A stretch of DNA of 64,000 bases from Acidovorax sp. A79 (GCF_041154505.1 NZ_AP028672.1:1935001-1999000), one strand, 5' to 3'; numbered from the stretch's first letter, positions 34,237-44,367 are shown. Numbers and translations are program-made. Notes: a model not told the origin generated them from the sequence alone.

Positions 34237-35670
34237 CTAGCGCCGCCGCGCCAGCCGCACCATCACCGGCCCGTCAGGCCGCAAGGTCACGTGCAGCCTC
34301 GGCGCGCACGCGGGCGCCCCACCCGGCAACCGCAGCTGATAGCGCTGCAGCAGCATGGCCGCGAGCAGCGTCATCTCCAGCATCGCGAAGTGCTGGCCAA
34401 TGCACACGCGCGGGCCCACGCCGAACGGTATCCATGCACCCTTGGGGATGGCCGGGGCATCGTCCAGAAAACGCTCGGGCACGAACCGGTCGGCCTGGGC
34501 AAACCAGCGTTCATCCCGGTGCAGCACCCAAGGCGTGATGCGCAGCATCGCGCCCTGGGGCACGGCCAAGCCCCCCAGCGTGATGGGCGCGGTGGTGCGC
34601 CGGGTCATCAGCGCGGCAATCGGCGGGTACAGGCGCAGCGCCTCCTTGAGCGTGGCGGCCAGAAAGGGCAGCCGGGCCAGATGCTCGGGGCCGGGCGTCT
34701 GGCCCGGGGGCAGCACGCTGTCCACCTCGGCCTGCGCGCGCTGCGCGGCCTCGGGGTGTTCGGCCATCAGGCGGCTCCACCACAGCAGCGTGGTGGCGCT
34801 GGTTTCGTGCCCGGCCTGGAAGCTGACCATGCACTGGTCGAAGACCTCCTGCGGCGACAGCGGCTCGCCCGTGGATTCGTCGCGCAGCGCCAGCAGCATG
34901 TGCAGCAGGTCGGTGCGCGGCGGAGCGCCCGCCGGGCCGCCCTCTTCCCGCCTGCGCGCATCGATGTGGCGCTGCACCAGCCCCCGGAGCGCCTTGAGCG
35001 CGCGCCGCTTGGCGGACTTGCCGGGCAGGGGCAGCCAGTCGGGCAGCGTGAAGGGCATGAACATTTCGCGGAACGCCGTCTCCGACAGCGTCTGCGTGGC
35101 CCAGGCGGCGTCGCGCGCATCGGCCTTTGCCGACTCGCTGAACAGCGTGCGCAGGATCACGTCCATCGCCACGCCGGTCCACAGTGTGTCCATGGGCACC
35201 AGCGCCTCGGCCTGGCCGGCGGGCACGGCGGCATCGAGCGCGCTGCGGGCGGCATCGGTCATCAGTTGCGCATAGCCCGCCACGCGCCTGGGGCTGAACG
35301 CGGGCATCAGCATGCGGCGCTGGCGCTGCCAGGTGTCGCCCTCGGTGACCAGCACGCTCTGGCCGAACACCTGCTCGAACACGGCAATGCCGCGCTCCCA
35401 GCGGATCAGCTGGTCGGCATGGGTGACCAGCGCCTCGCGCACCAGCTCGGGCGACATGAGGTCCCATGCATCCTCATGAACCAGGCGCATGCGGGTGAGG
35501 TCGCCATGGCGGCGCTGCAGCCGCACGACAAAGCCCAGGTAGTCGGCGCGCATGTCGCGCAGCAGGGGCAGCCCCCACCAGCGGCGGGCAGGGCCGCCAG
35601 GCCGTGCGGCCTGGGCGGTGGCGGGGGGTATCGGAGCGGTCGCGGCGGGAGTGGTGGTCGTGGTGTTCAT
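34237..35670 (-). CDS. Cytochrome P450
   Basis: A 477-residue soluble heme monooxygenase. It has the I-helix oxygen-activation motif AGHETSAT, the K-helix ExxR (LKEALRLYP), the PERF meander, and the heme loop FGVGPRVCIGQHF with the proximal Cys. It resembles the bacterial CYP102/CYP4-like group acting on fatty acids or terpenes, but no reductase domain is fused and no ferredoxin gene is nearby. Start: ATG at 35670, with another ATG three codons upstream; the Thr/Ala/Pro-rich first 25 residues look dispensable. It is divergent from an AraC-type regulator, 76 bp away, which probably controls it. Confidence 0.9.
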   Translation of the reverse strand: MNTTTTTPAATAPIPPATAQAARPGGPARRWWGLPLLRDMRADYLGFVVRLQRRHGDLTRMRLVHEDAWDLMSPELVREALVTHADQLIRWERGIAVFEQVFGQSVLVTEGDTWQRQRRMLMPAFSPRRVAGYAQLMTDAARSALDAAVPAGQAEALVPMDTLWTGVAMDVILRTLFSESAKADARDAAWATQTLSETAFREMFMPFTLPDWLPLPGKSAKRRALKALRGLVQRHIDARRREEGGPAGAPPRTDLLHMLLALRDESTGEPLSPQEVFDQCMVSFQAGHETSATTLLWWSRLMAEHPEAAQRAQAEVDSVLPPGQTPGPEHLARLPFLAATLKEALRLYPPIAALMTRRTTAPITLGGLAVPQGAMLRITPWVLHRDERWFAQADRFVPERFLDDAPAIPKGAWIPFGVGPRVCIGQHFAMLEMTLLAAMLLQRYQLRLPGGAPACAPRLHVTLRPDGPVMVRLARRR

Positions 35671-35746
35671 GCCGTGCATGGTGCAATGCAGCAGCCGCCG
35701 GGTATTGAACGAATTCGACATCGCCCCTGGCCTACACTCGCGCCCC

Positions 35747-36658
35747 ATGGCAACCCTGGTCCCACCTTCCGCACGGCATCCACAGGGGCTGATCCCCTCG
35801 GGCCAGCTGTGGCTGCCGCGCGCCAGCCTGTCGGCCTGCCTGCGCGGTGCCATGGTGCGCAGCACGCTGGGCTACGCGCTCCGTGACGAGCAACGCATCA
35901 ACCGCTTTCCGGCCACGCCCCTGTGCAGTCTGAGCTGGTGGTTTGAGGGTCGCAGCGAATGCCTGGTGCCCGAGCGCCCCGACACCATGCCCGGCCTGCA
36001 CAGCCCGCGCGAGGCCTACCCCGGTCGCTGGGTGCTGACGGGCCCGCACACTCGGCCCAGCACCAGCTATTGCGCCCATCCCACCCACGCCATGATGGTG
36101 ATGTTCATGCCCGATGCGCTGCACCAGCTCATCGGCCTGGAGCCCGAGACGCTGACCGACCGCATGGTGGACGCGCAAACCGTGCTGCCGTCCGACTGGA
36201 TCGCGATGTGCGAAGCCGTGCAGCACCAGCCCGACGACGCGGCCCGCATGGCGTGCCTGGAAGCATTTCTGGAGCCCCGCTGGCAAGCCTGCCGCCCCGC
36301 CCAAGCGCTGCAGGCGCAGCGCTATGGCGACTGGGCCATGCACCTCGCGCAACGCGCCGCCGTGTCCGCCCCAGGCCGCAGCCTGCGCCAGCTGGAGCGC
36401 CGCATCAAGCGCTGGGCAGGGCTGCCGCTGCGCGAGCTGCGCGGCTTCGGCAAGGCCGAGCAGGCGTTCTTCGACACCATCGCGGCCGAGGCTGTCCACG
36501 GCACGGTGAAATGGGCCGATGTGGCGGCGGGCGCAGGTTTCTCGGACCAGTCGCACCTGTGCCGCGTCACCCGGCGCGTCACCGGCTACGCACCGCAGGC
36601 ACTGTATGACGGCATCTACGGCGACGAAGCGTTCTGGGCGTACCGCATCTGGGTGTAG
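35747..36658 (+). CDS. AraC-family transcriptional regulator
   Basis: A 303-residue regulator. The C-terminal ~100 residues are an AraC-type double helix-turn-helix (RSLRQLERRIKRWAGLPLRE, then WADVAAGAGFSDQSHLCRVT and RRVTGYAPQALYDG). The N-terminal ~190 residues form an uncharacterised sensor domain with a Trp/Cys/Pro-rich stretch. Its position, 76 bp from the divergent P450, suggests it activates that gene in response to the P450 substrate. TACACT lies 8 nt before the ATG with no ribosome site, consistent with leaderless transcription. Confidence 0.88.
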   Translation: MATLVPPSARHPQGLIPSGQLWLPRASLSACLRGAMVRSTLGYALRDEQRINRFPATPLCSLSWWFEGRSECLVPERPDTMPGLHSPREAYPGRWVLTGPHTRPSTSYCAHPTHAMMVMFMPDALHQLIGLEPETLTDRMVDAQTVLPSDWIAMCEAVQHQPDDAARMACLEAFLEPRWQACRPAQALQAQRYGDWAMHLAQRAAVSAPGRSLRQLERRIKRWAGLPLRELRGFGKAEQAFFDTIAAEAVHGTVKWADVAAGAGFSDQSHLCRVTRRVTGYAPQALYDGIYGDEAFWAYRIWV

Positions 36659-36738
36659 GTGCAGCGGGGGTGGCCGCCCGCCCGCAGTCCGCCACGGCGG
36701 CGCACGCCGCAGGGCGCACGCCACGTATCATCCCCGCC

Positions 36739-37500
36739 ATGCTTGCCAAGTTGATGAGTCTTTTTCTGCTGGGGATCGTGCGGTTTCTCACCGGCTCCCA
36801 GGCCCGCTGGTATGGCTGCCCGCCCAAGGCCGAACAGCGTATCTACTTCGCCAACCACCAGAGCCATGCCGACATGGTGCTGATCTGGGCCGCGCTGCCC
36901 GAGGAGCTGCGCAGCATCACCCGCCCCATCGCGGCCAAGGACTACTGGACCAAGACGCCCTTGCGGCAATGGATCACCACGGCCGTGTTCAACGCCGTCT
37001 ATGTGGACCGGCAGGCCACGCCCGCGCGGCCGACCGCGGCTGTGGCGGCGGAGCCCGGGGGCGCGCCCGCGGCCCCGGCCGATGCCGACACCGCCATGGC
37101 CGGCGGCCCCGACCCCTCGCCCGAAGCCCCGCCCCGCCCGCCCAGCCCCGAGGCGCTGCGCGCCGCGCTGCCCGAGTCGGACCCGCTGGCGCCGCTGGTG
37201 CGCGCGCTGGAGAGCGGCGACTCCATCGTGATCTTCCCCGAGGGCACGCGCGGCCATGGCGACGAGCCGCAGCCGTTCAAGTCGGGCCTGTTCAAGCTGG
37301 CGCAGATGTTCCCGCAGGTGGTGCTGGTGCCCGCCTGGATCAACAACGTGCAGCGCGTGATGCCCAAGGGCGAAGTGGTGCCCGTGCCCATCCTGTGTTC
37401 CGTGACCTTTGGCGCACCCGTCCAGCTCGAAGCGGGTGAAGAACGCCGTCCGTTCCTGGACCGCGCACGCCGCGCCGTGATCGCGCTGCGGGAAGTCTGA
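36739..37500 (+). CDS. PlsC-type 1-acylglycerol-3-phosphate acyltransferase
   Basis: A 253-residue acyltransferase of phospholipid synthesis. It has the catalytic NHQSHAD (NHx4D) near residue 39 and the FPEGTRG substrate motif near residue 170. Between them is an unusual ~50-residue Ala/Pro/Asp-rich insertion (residues ~94-145) absent from typical PlsC proteins. It is followed 61 bp later by a cdsA-like gene, forming a two-step pathway to CDP-diacylglycerol or a related lipid, as in YnbB-type pairs. TATCAT lies 7 nt before the ATG. Confidence 0.85.
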   Translation: MLAKLMSLFLLGIVRFLTGSQARWYGCPPKAEQRIYFANHQSHADMVLIWAALPEELRSITRPIAAKDYWTKTPLRQWITTAVFNAVYVDRQATPARPTAAVAAEPGGAPAAPADADTAMAGGPDPSPEAPPRPPSPEALRAALPESDPLAPLVRALESGDSIVIFPEGTRGHGDEPQPFKSGLFKLAQMFPQVVLVPAWINNVQRVMPKGEVVPVPILCSVTFGAPVQLEAGEERRPFLDRARRAVIALREV

Positions 37501-37561
37501 CCATGACGATCCCCAAGCCCCTGCCCTCGCCTATCGCCGCGCCCCCGGGGGCGGCACGGAC

Positions 37562-38554
37562 ATGAACAACTTCCTGCGCAACCTCACCGCCACCCAGCAG
37601 ATCGGGGCCCTGTTCCTGGTCGTGTTCGGCATCCTGTCCATCGTCACCGTCTGGGCCTTCGTGCGCAACCTGCGCGAGCACGCGGGCGACGATCCCGAAT
37701 CCGAGGCGCGCGCGCTGGAGGCCAAGCGCTTCTGGGGCCTGCTCAAGACCTCGTGGATGATGGCCACCGTGTTCTGGGTGGGCTGGGTGCTGGGCGACAC
37801 CGTGGCCACCGTGCTCTTCGCGATCGTGGGCTTTTTCGCGCTGCGCGAGTTCATCACGCTCTCGCCCACGCGCCGGGGCGACCACCGCAGCCTGGTGCTG
37901 GCCTTCTTCGTGGTGCTGCCGCTGCAGTTCTGGATCGTGGGCAGCAAGCACTTCGACCTGTTCACGGTGTTCATCCCCGTCTACGTGTTCCTGGCCCTGC
38001 CCGTGGTGAGCGCGCTGGCCAACGACCCGCAGCGGTTCCTGGAGCGCAACGCCAAGCTGCAGTGGGGCATCATGGTCTGCGTGTACGGCATGAGCCATGT
38101 GCCCGCGCTGCTGCTGCTCGACTTTCCGGGCTACCGCGACAAGGGCGCTTTCCTGGTGTTCTTCCTCGTCTTCGTGGTGCAGACCTGCATGGTGGTGCAG
38201 CATCTCCTGGGCCGGCGCTTTCCGCACAAGCCCGTGGCGCCGCAGGTCAGCCAGAGCTTCCAGTGGGCGAGCTGGCTGGCGGGCGTGGGCGTGGGCGGGC
38301 TGGTGGGCACGCTGCTCACCTTCATCACGCCCTTCAAGCCCGGGCAGGCGCTGGGCATGGCGCTGCTGGCCTGCGTGGCGGGCAGCCTGGGGCACCTGGT
38401 GATGAAGGCGCTCAAGCGCGACCGTGGCATCACGAGCTGGGGCATGCAGGGCATGTCCGTCACCGGCGCGGGCGGCCTGCTCGACCGGGTGGACGCCCTG
38501 TGCTTCGCGGCGCCGGTGTTCTTCCATTCGGTGCGCTGGTACTTCGGCCTCTGA
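37562..38554 (+). CDS. CdsA-family phosphatidate cytidylyltransferase
   Basis: A 330-residue inner-membrane enzyme with about eight helices. The C-terminal CDP-diglyceride synthase signature is recognisable (SLGHLVMKALKRDRGITSWG followed by GGLLDRVDALCFAAPVFF), including the metal-binding LDRxDAL Asp residues. It makes CDP-diacylglycerol from phosphatidate and CTP. Pairing with the PlsC-like gene suggests a dedicated or second copy rather than the essential cdsA of the ispU-dxr region. The gap before it contains a perfect 12-bp GC palindrome (37541-37552). Confidence 0.88.
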   Translation: MNNFLRNLTATQQIGALFLVVFGILSIVTVWAFVRNLREHAGDDPESEARALEAKRFWGLLKTSWMMATVFWVGWVLGDTVATVLFAIVGFFALREFITLSPTRRGDHRSLVLAFFVVLPLQFWIVGSKHFDLFTVFIPVYVFLALPVVSALANDPQRFLERNAKLQWGIMVCVYGMSHVPALLLLDFPGYRDKGAFLVFFLVFVVQTCMVVQHLLGRRFPHKPVAPQVSQSFQWASWLAGVGVGGLVGTLLTFITPFKPGQALGMALLACVAGSLGHLVMKALKRDRGITSWGMQGMSVTGAGGLLDRVDALCFAAPVFFHSVRWYFGL

Positions 38555-38569
38555 CAATAAAATCGGCCG

Positions 38570-38613
38570 CCAGCATTTTACCAACAAGCGCTGGTAGCTA
38601 TCAAATAAATAGC
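38570..38613 (-). repeat. 44-bp palindromic element, copy 6
   Basis: Reverse orientation: GCTA ... TAGC arm, 5-nt spacer, GCGCTTG, 5-nt spacer, AAAATGC, TGG, then TTTT. It lies between cdsA and ruvC, its AT-rich arm ending 3 bp before the ruvC start, so it replaces the normal translation initiation region. Confidence 0.85.
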
Positions 38614-38615
38614 AA

Positions 38616-39164
38616 ATGCGCATTCTCGGCATCGACCCCGGCCTGCAGACCACCGGCTTCGGCGTGGTGGACATGGACGGCCACCAGCTCAGCTACGTGG
38701 CCAGCGGCACCATCCGCACCACCACGCTGGCGCTGGGTGACCTGCCCGGGCGCCTGAAGATCCTGTTCGACGGCATCACCGAAGTGGCCGCGCGCTACGA
38801 GCCCGATGTGGCCTCGGTCGAGATCGTGTTCGTCAACGTCAATCCGCAGTCCACCCTGCTGCTGGGCCAGGCGCGCGGCGCCTGCATCACGGCCCTGGTG
38901 GCCAGCAACCTGCCCGTGGCCGAATACACCGCGCTGCAGATGAAGAAGGCCGTGGTCGGCCATGGCCGCGCGGCCAAGAGCCAGGTGCAGGAGATGGTGC
39001 GCCGCCTGCTGTGCCTGCCCGGCCTGCCGGGCACCGATGCGGCCGACGGCCTGGGCATGGCCATCACCCACGCGCATGCCGGTGCGGCCATGGGGCGGCT
39101 GGGGGAAGCGGCCACGCTCAACCGGCGCCAGCATGCGATGTACAAGGGCGGGCGCAGCTACTGA
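38616..39164 (+). CDS. ruvC: Holliday junction resolvase RuvC
   Basis: A 182-residue endonuclease that resolves Holliday junctions with RuvAB. It has the N-terminal catalytic Asp in RILGIDPG, the Glu in [10 protein letters not shown], and the C-terminal acidic pair in [15 protein letters not shown]. Length is standard (~173-182). ruvAB are not visible next to it. No ribosome binding site is seen: the region just before the ATG is the AT-rich arm of a 44-bp element. Confidence 0.95.
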   Translation: MRILGIDPGLQTTGFGVVDMDGHQLSYVASGTIRTTTLALGDLPGRLKILFDGITEVAARYEPDVASVEIVFVNVNPQSTLLLGQARGACITALVASNLPVAEYTALQMKKAVVGHGRAAKSQVQEMVRRLLCLPGLPGTDAADGLGMAITHAHAGAAMGRLGEAATLNRRQHAMYKGGRSY

Positions 39165-39239
39165 CCCCCGGGCGCCCGCAAGACGGCGCCCCGCTGCGGC
39201 TTCGCCCGGCCACCCGCCGGAATGCCGGCGTGCCACAGG

Positions 39240-39270
39240 CAAAAAAATACCGCGCCCGAAGGCGCGGTAT
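39240..39270 (-). terminator. Rho-independent terminator of the M48 protease gene
   Basis: A perfect 10-bp stem (39247-39256 with 39261-39270) with a CGAA tetraloop is followed on the minus strand by seven Ts. It is 34 bp past the stop of the protease gene. Confidence 0.9.
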
Positions 39271-39303
39271 AGCCCCACCAGGGTTTCTGCGGCAATGACA
39301 GGG

Positions 39304-40056
39304 TCAGGCCACCTGGGTCTTGAGCCGGTCGGCACGCTCCTTGGGCGAAGGGTGCGTGGACAGGAAGCTGGTGGAATCCCCGCCCGACATGGCGGCGAGC
39401 TTTTCCAGGGCCGTCACGCAGGCCGCGGGCTGGTAGCGCTTGGCCTTCATGAAGCCCATGGCGTAGTCATCGGCCTCGCGCTCGTTGCCTTGCGAGTGCT
39501 GGGCGCGTACCACCTTCTCGAACAGGTCACCCAGCTGCGAGCTGGCGATGGCACCGGCCTTGCCGTTGCTCGACGCCACGGCGTTGCGCAGCGCGCTGGT
39601 GCGCAGGGCGGTCTGGATGCGGGCCTTGGTGTGGCCGGCCTTGACGTGGCCGATCTCGTGGCCGATCACGTAGCGCACCTCGTCGTCGGTGAACTTGTCC
39701 ATGAGGCCCGAATACACGCGGATCGTGCCGTTGGCCATGGCGAAGGCGTTGATCTCGGGCGTGAGGTAGACCTTGAAATTCATCTTGAGGCCGTCGTGCG
39801 TGCCCAGGCCCGAGGTGAGTTTGGTGAGGCGGGTCGCGTAGGGGTTGCCTGCGGGGGCCACCTTGTTCTGGCGGTCCATCTCGGCGGACATCTGGTCGAA
39901 CGTGCTCTTGAGTTCCTCGTCCGACAGGCTTTCGGACTTGGCGAGGTCCTTGCCCGCATCCAGCATCTTGCCCAGGTCGAACTGCGCCCACACGGGCGAT
40001 ACGGCGCTCACGCCGGAAGCCAGGGTCACGAGCGTCAACAATTTACGGCGGTCCAT
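39304..40056 (-). CDS. M48-family zinc metalloprotease, exported
   Basis: A 250-residue periplasmic protease. A signal peptide (MDRRKLLTLVTLASGVSAVS to VWA) precedes the mature chain. The zinc motif HEIGH lies in RYVIGHEIGHVKAGH, with a downstream Glu ligand in NEREADDYAMGFM. It is related to YggG/LoiP-like peptidases, which tend to act on damaged outer-membrane or periplasmic proteins. The ATG at 40056 has an AGAGGGA ribosome site. The ~340 bp upstream shows no gene; it contains a perfect CTGACGTCAG palindrome (40070-40079) just before the ribosome site. Confidence 0.9.
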   Translation of the reverse strand: MDRRKLLTLVTLASGVSAVSPVWAQFDLGKMLDAGKDLAKSESLSDEELKSTFDQMSAEMDRQNKVAPAGNPYATRLTKLTSGLGTHDGLKMNFKVYLTPEINAFAMANGTIRVYSGLMDKFTDDEVRYVIGHEIGHVKAGHTKARIQTALRTSALRNAVASSNGKAGAIASSQLGDLFEKVVRAQHSQGNEREADDYAMGFMKAKRYQPAACVTALEKLAAMSGGDSTSFLSTHPSPKERADRLKTQVA

Positions 40057-40397
40057 CGGGGTTCCCTCTCTGACGTCAGTCAGTTGATTGATCTTGGTCT
40101 GATTGTTTTTTTGCGCAACCAACCGCAAGCAGTGGTGGGCGCGCGCCGAAGGATAGCCACGCCAGTGCCGTTTCCGGCCCCTGGCGATGTCTGCAGATGT
40201 AAGAACTGTGTGCCGATGCTGGCGGCGGGCGCGGCGGCGCTGATGGCCGCAGCCATTGCCGTGCCAGAACAGCCGGGAATGTGAAAAAAACGCTCCAGGC
40301 GCTTACTGGTCAATCACATCACGCTGCACAAAACATAGCATTCGACGGTATTGGTCAGCCGCTGTGCCGCGCCCAGTCATGCGGCTGCCCCCGGGAT
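40057..40397. other. Intergenic region without a recognisable gene
   Basis: This 341-bp stretch holds the promoter region of the M48 gene on the minus strand, a 10-bp palindrome at 40070-40079 and the trailer of the CZB gene. No credible coding frame, RNA gene or repeat was seen. Confidence 0.6.
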
Positions 40398-40883
40398 TCA
40401 GCGCCCCAGGCCCCGCTTGAGCTCCTTGAGCAGCAGCAGCACCTGGTTGGATGCGTGGCGGCAGCTTCCGTTGAGCAACTGCACGGCCTTTTGCTGCTCC
40501 CCCGCCTGGAACAGGGTCACGACATCGGCCGCCTGCTGGTGGAAGTATTTGTGCCGCGCCACCAGCATGTCGAACGCCGGAAAGTGCCCCAACCGCACGC
40601 GCCCCGTGCCGTAGAGCCAGCGGCCCAGGTCGCAGCGGTCGTCCTGGCAGATGCGGTCGGGCCGCATGACCTCCTGCGAGCGGCCATTGACCATGTCCTG
40701 CAGCTGCAGGCGCCAGCGCTCGTGGCTGGCGATGGCCGCGTCGATGTCGATCTCGGTCATCAGCATGGAGGCGTATTCGGCGTCCAGCACCAGCTCGCTG
40801 CCGTTGTCTTCCATGGCCCAGGTGGTGTCGGGGCTGGCAGGGTCTTGCTCCCGGATCTTGAACAGGCGGCTGAAAAAACCCAT
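40398..40883 (-). CDS. Stand-alone CZB (chemoreceptor zinc-binding) domain protein
   Basis: A 161-residue cytoplasmic protein whose residues ~50-140 form a CZB domain: SHERW (His ligand), [10 protein letters not shown] (Cys ligand), ARHKYFHQQ (two His). CZB domains bind zinc tightly and modulate chemoreceptors, diguanylate cyclases and other partners; zinc and HOCl sensing have been described for the family. Here it is not fused to a receptor or GGDEF domain, and no chemotaxis gene is adjacent, so its partner is unknown. The first 45 residues have no recognised domain. Confidence 0.82.
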   Translation of the reverse strand: MGFFSRLFKIREQDPASPDTTWAMEDNGSELVLDAEYASMLMTEIDIDAAIASHERWRLQLQDMVNGRSQEVMRPDRICQDDRCDLGRWLYGTGRVRLGHFPAFDMLVARHKYFHQQAADVVTLFQAGEQQKAVQLLNGSCRHASNQVLLLLKELKRGLGR

Positions 40884-41082
40884 GCTTGGTCCCAGTAAAG
40901 GCCTCGTGCGGGAAACCGGAAATCGTCCCGGCAGAAATGCCTTGAAACATTTTGTGGGTGCGGCGCATTTTTGGCTACCAAAAAATCGCCTCTCCGCGCA
41001 CGCGGCCCAGGGCAACCCTTCAGCCGCTGCCAGCTCTGGCACCCGGCCTGCACGAATGTGGTGGCCGCCGGACAATGCACCC

Positions 41083-42117
<1,035 letters not shown>

Positions 42118-42147
42118 ATCACCACACACCCCCCTGTCGCCCAGGCT

Positions 42148-42897
42148 TCACCGCGCCAGATATCCGCCATCCACCGGGTAATACGCCCCGGTCACAAATG
42201 ACGCCTTGGCGGATGCCAGCCAAGCCACCAGCTCGGCCACCTCTTCGGGCTGCCCCAGGCGGCCGATGGGGTGCGCGCCCACCAGCATGGCATTGACGCC
42301 TGCGTCCTGCTCCAGACCGCTGATCATCGGCGTGTGGATAAAGGCGGGCCCCACGGCATTGATGCGCACGCCATGGGCACCGTACTCAATGGCTGCCGCC
42401 TTGGTCAACCCCACCACACCGTGTTTGGCGGCCGTATAGGCCGGCGCCGTGGCAAACCCCACGGAGCCCAGGATGGACGCCATGTTGATGATGGCGCCAC
42501 CGCCATTCTTGAGCATGGCCGCGATCTGGTACTTCATGCCGTAGAACACGCCCGACAGGTTGATGTTGATGACCTGCGCCCAGCCCTCCAGCGGATAGTC
42601 GGCCGTGGGTGCCTGCGGGCCGCCGATGCCAGCGTTGTTGCAGGCAACGTCCAGACGGCCATAGTGGGCAACCGTGCGGTTGACCAGAGTTTCGCAGTCT
42701 GCGGGCTTGCCCACGTCGGCGGCCACAAAAATGGCGTCGCCGCCCGCCGCACGCACCAGCGCAGCCGTTTCCTCGCCCGCTGGCACGTTCACATCCGACA
42801 CCACGACCTTGGCGCCTTCGCGCGCCCACACGAGCGCAATGGCACGCCCGATGCCCGACGATGCCCCCGTGACCAACGCCACCTTGTTCTTCAGCAT
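42148..42897 (-). CDS. Short-chain dehydrogenase/reductase
   Basis: A 249-residue classical SDR. It has the cofactor motif VTGASSGIGRAIA, an Asp after strand 2 (VVVSDVNV) indicating NAD(H) preference, NNAG in the core, catalytic Ser in NMASILGSVG, and the active-site YTAAKHGV. The C-terminus VTGAYYPVDGGYLA is typical. The substrate is unknown. I chose the ATG at 42897, which starts the first strand directly; another ATG lies six codons upstream. Confidence 0.9.
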   Translation of the reverse strand: MLKNKVALVTGASSGIGRAIALVWAREGAKVVVSDVNVPAGEETAALVRAAGGDAIFVAADVGKPADCETLVNRTVAHYGRLDVACNNAGIGGPQAPTADYPLEGWAQVININLSGVFYGMKYQIAAMLKNGGGAIINMASILGSVGFATAPAYTAAKHGVVGLTKAAAIEYGAHGVRINAVGPAFIHTPMISGLEQDAGVNAMLVGAHPIGRLGQPEEVAELVAWLASAKASFVTGAYYPVDGGYLAR

Positions 42898-43130
42898 GAA
42901 AGACTCCTGGTTCATTCAGAACACCTGCAACCCGATGCCACAGGTCCGTTTTTTTCATTCTGCGCGCCCGGGGTGCCGGCGCCTTGACCTGGATCACGCC
43001 TCCGACAGCGGGACCCACGGCGCGGCAAGTGGCCTCGGGTAGCGGCTACCATCTCGGACTGCAGGGCATTTCTGCCTCCACCCACCGTTGTGTGATTTCC
43101 TGACGCCCACGCCTTACCACCCACGCCCGC

Positions 43131-44363
43131 ATGCCCGCTTTTTCCTTTGAAGCCCTGGACGCCCAGGGCCAGACCCGCAAGGGCCTCATGGAGGCCGACA
43201 CCGCCAAGGCGGCGCGCAGCCTGCTGCGGGCCCAGGCCCTGGTGCCGCTGGCCGTGGAACTGGTGCAGACCGGACAGTCGCTGGACGGGAGCGCCGCCAG
43301 CCTCGGCCAGCGGCTGTTCACCCGGCCGGTGTTCGGTGCCACCGCGCTGGCCATCTGGACGCGCCAGATCGCCGGGCTGGTGTCGTCCGGGCTGCCGCTC
43401 GAACGCGCCCTCACCGCCTTGTCGGAAGAGGCCGACGACGAGCGCCAGCGCCACCTGGTGGCCGCGCTGCGCGCCGAGGTGAATGCCGGCGCCACGTTCG
43501 CCCGCGCGCTGTCGCAGCACCCGCGCGAGTTCTCGGACATCTACTGCGCCGTGATCGGCGCGGGCGAACACAGCGGCAACCTGGGCCTGGTGCTGGAGCG
43601 CCTGGCCGACGACCTGGAAGAGCGCCAGGCGATCAAGGCCAAGCTGGTGGGCGCTGCGCTGTACCCGGCCATCGTGACCATCGTGGCCATCGTGATCGTG
43701 CTCTTCCTCGTCGGCTACGTGGTGCCCCAGGTGGCCAGCGTGTTCGCGGGCACCAAGCGGGCGCTGCCGTTCCTCACGGTGGCCATGCTGGGTATCAGCG
43801 CTTTTGTGCGCAGCTATGGCTTGATGGTGCTGATTGCTTTTGTCTTGATGGTTTTTGGCGCACGCTGGGCACTGACCATTGGGCATATCCGTGAAAAATT
43901 CGATGCCGCCTGGCTCAACCTGCCCCTCGTGGGCAAGCTGGCGCGCGGCTACAACGCGGCGCGCTTTGCCGGCACGCTGGCCATGCTGGCGGGCGCGGGC
44001 GTGCCCATCCTGAAAGCCCTGCAGGCCGCCGCCGAAACCCTGAACAACCGCGCGCTGCGCGCCGACGCGCTGGACGCGCTGGTGCTGGTGCGCGAAGGGG
44101 CGCCCCTGGCCTCGGCGCTGGCACAGAAAAAGCGTTTTCCCGGCCTGCTGTCGATGTTCGCGCGCCTGGGCGAGCAGACCGGGCAGTTACCGGTGATGCT
44201 GCAGCGCGCCGCACGGCAGCTTTCCACCGAGGTGCAGCGCCGCGCGATGGCGCTGGCCACCATCCTGGAGCCTTTGCTCATCGTCGGCATGGGCATGATC
44301 GTGATGCTGATCGTGCTGGCCGTGTTGCTGCCCATCATCCAGCTGAATCAGTTTGTGAAGTGA
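43131..44363 (+). CDS. gspF: GspF/PilC-type secretion inner-membrane platform protein
   Basis: A 410-residue polytopic protein with two T2SSF domains (residues ~70-195 and ~275-395) separated by hydrophobic helices, as in the inner-membrane platform of type II secretion and type IV pili. Visible family marks are WTRQIAGLVSSGLPLERALT, AGEHSGNLGLVLERLADDLE, and the second-copy LGEQTGQLPVMLQRAA. Its start (MPAFSFEALDAQGQTRKG) is typical of GspF rather than PilC. No other gsp genes are adjacent, so it is an orphan in this window. The next gene starts 4 bp after its stop. Confidence 0.88.
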   Translation: MPAFSFEALDAQGQTRKGLMEADTAKAARSLLRAQALVPLAVELVQTGQSLDGSAASLGQRLFTRPVFGATALAIWTRQIAGLVSSGLPLERALTALSEEADDERQRHLVAALRAEVNAGATFARALSQHPREFSDIYCAVIGAGEHSGNLGLVLERLADDLEERQAIKAKLVGAALYPAIVTIVAIVIVLFLVGYVVPQVASVFAGTKRALPFLTVAMLGISAFVRSYGLMVLIAFVLMVFGARWALTIGHIREKFDAAWLNLPLVGKLARGYNAARFAGTLAMLAGAGVPILKALQAAAETLNNRALRADALDALVLVREGAPLASALAQKKRFPGLLSMFARLGEQTGQLPVMLQRAARQLSTEVQRRAMALATILEPLLIVGMGMIVMLIVLAVLLPIIQLNQFVK

Positions 44364-44367
44364 CTTT

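Noticed and set aside
36299..36330. CAAGCGC followed by GCTATGG in the AraC-type gene as an element copy
   Set aside because: Arms are present singly and the spacing is wrong; it is explained by the codons for AQALQAQRYGD.
37541..37552. 12-bp GC palindrome between plsC and cdsA as an operator
   Set aside because: All-GC palindromes of this kind arise easily in such DNA, and no second site or AT-rich context supports a regulator.
43799..43830. Possible tenth copy of the 44-bp element in gspF
   Set aside because: GCGCTT and AGCTAT are present, but the second GC arm and the fixed spacings are missing; probably chance within a hydrophobic coding stretch.
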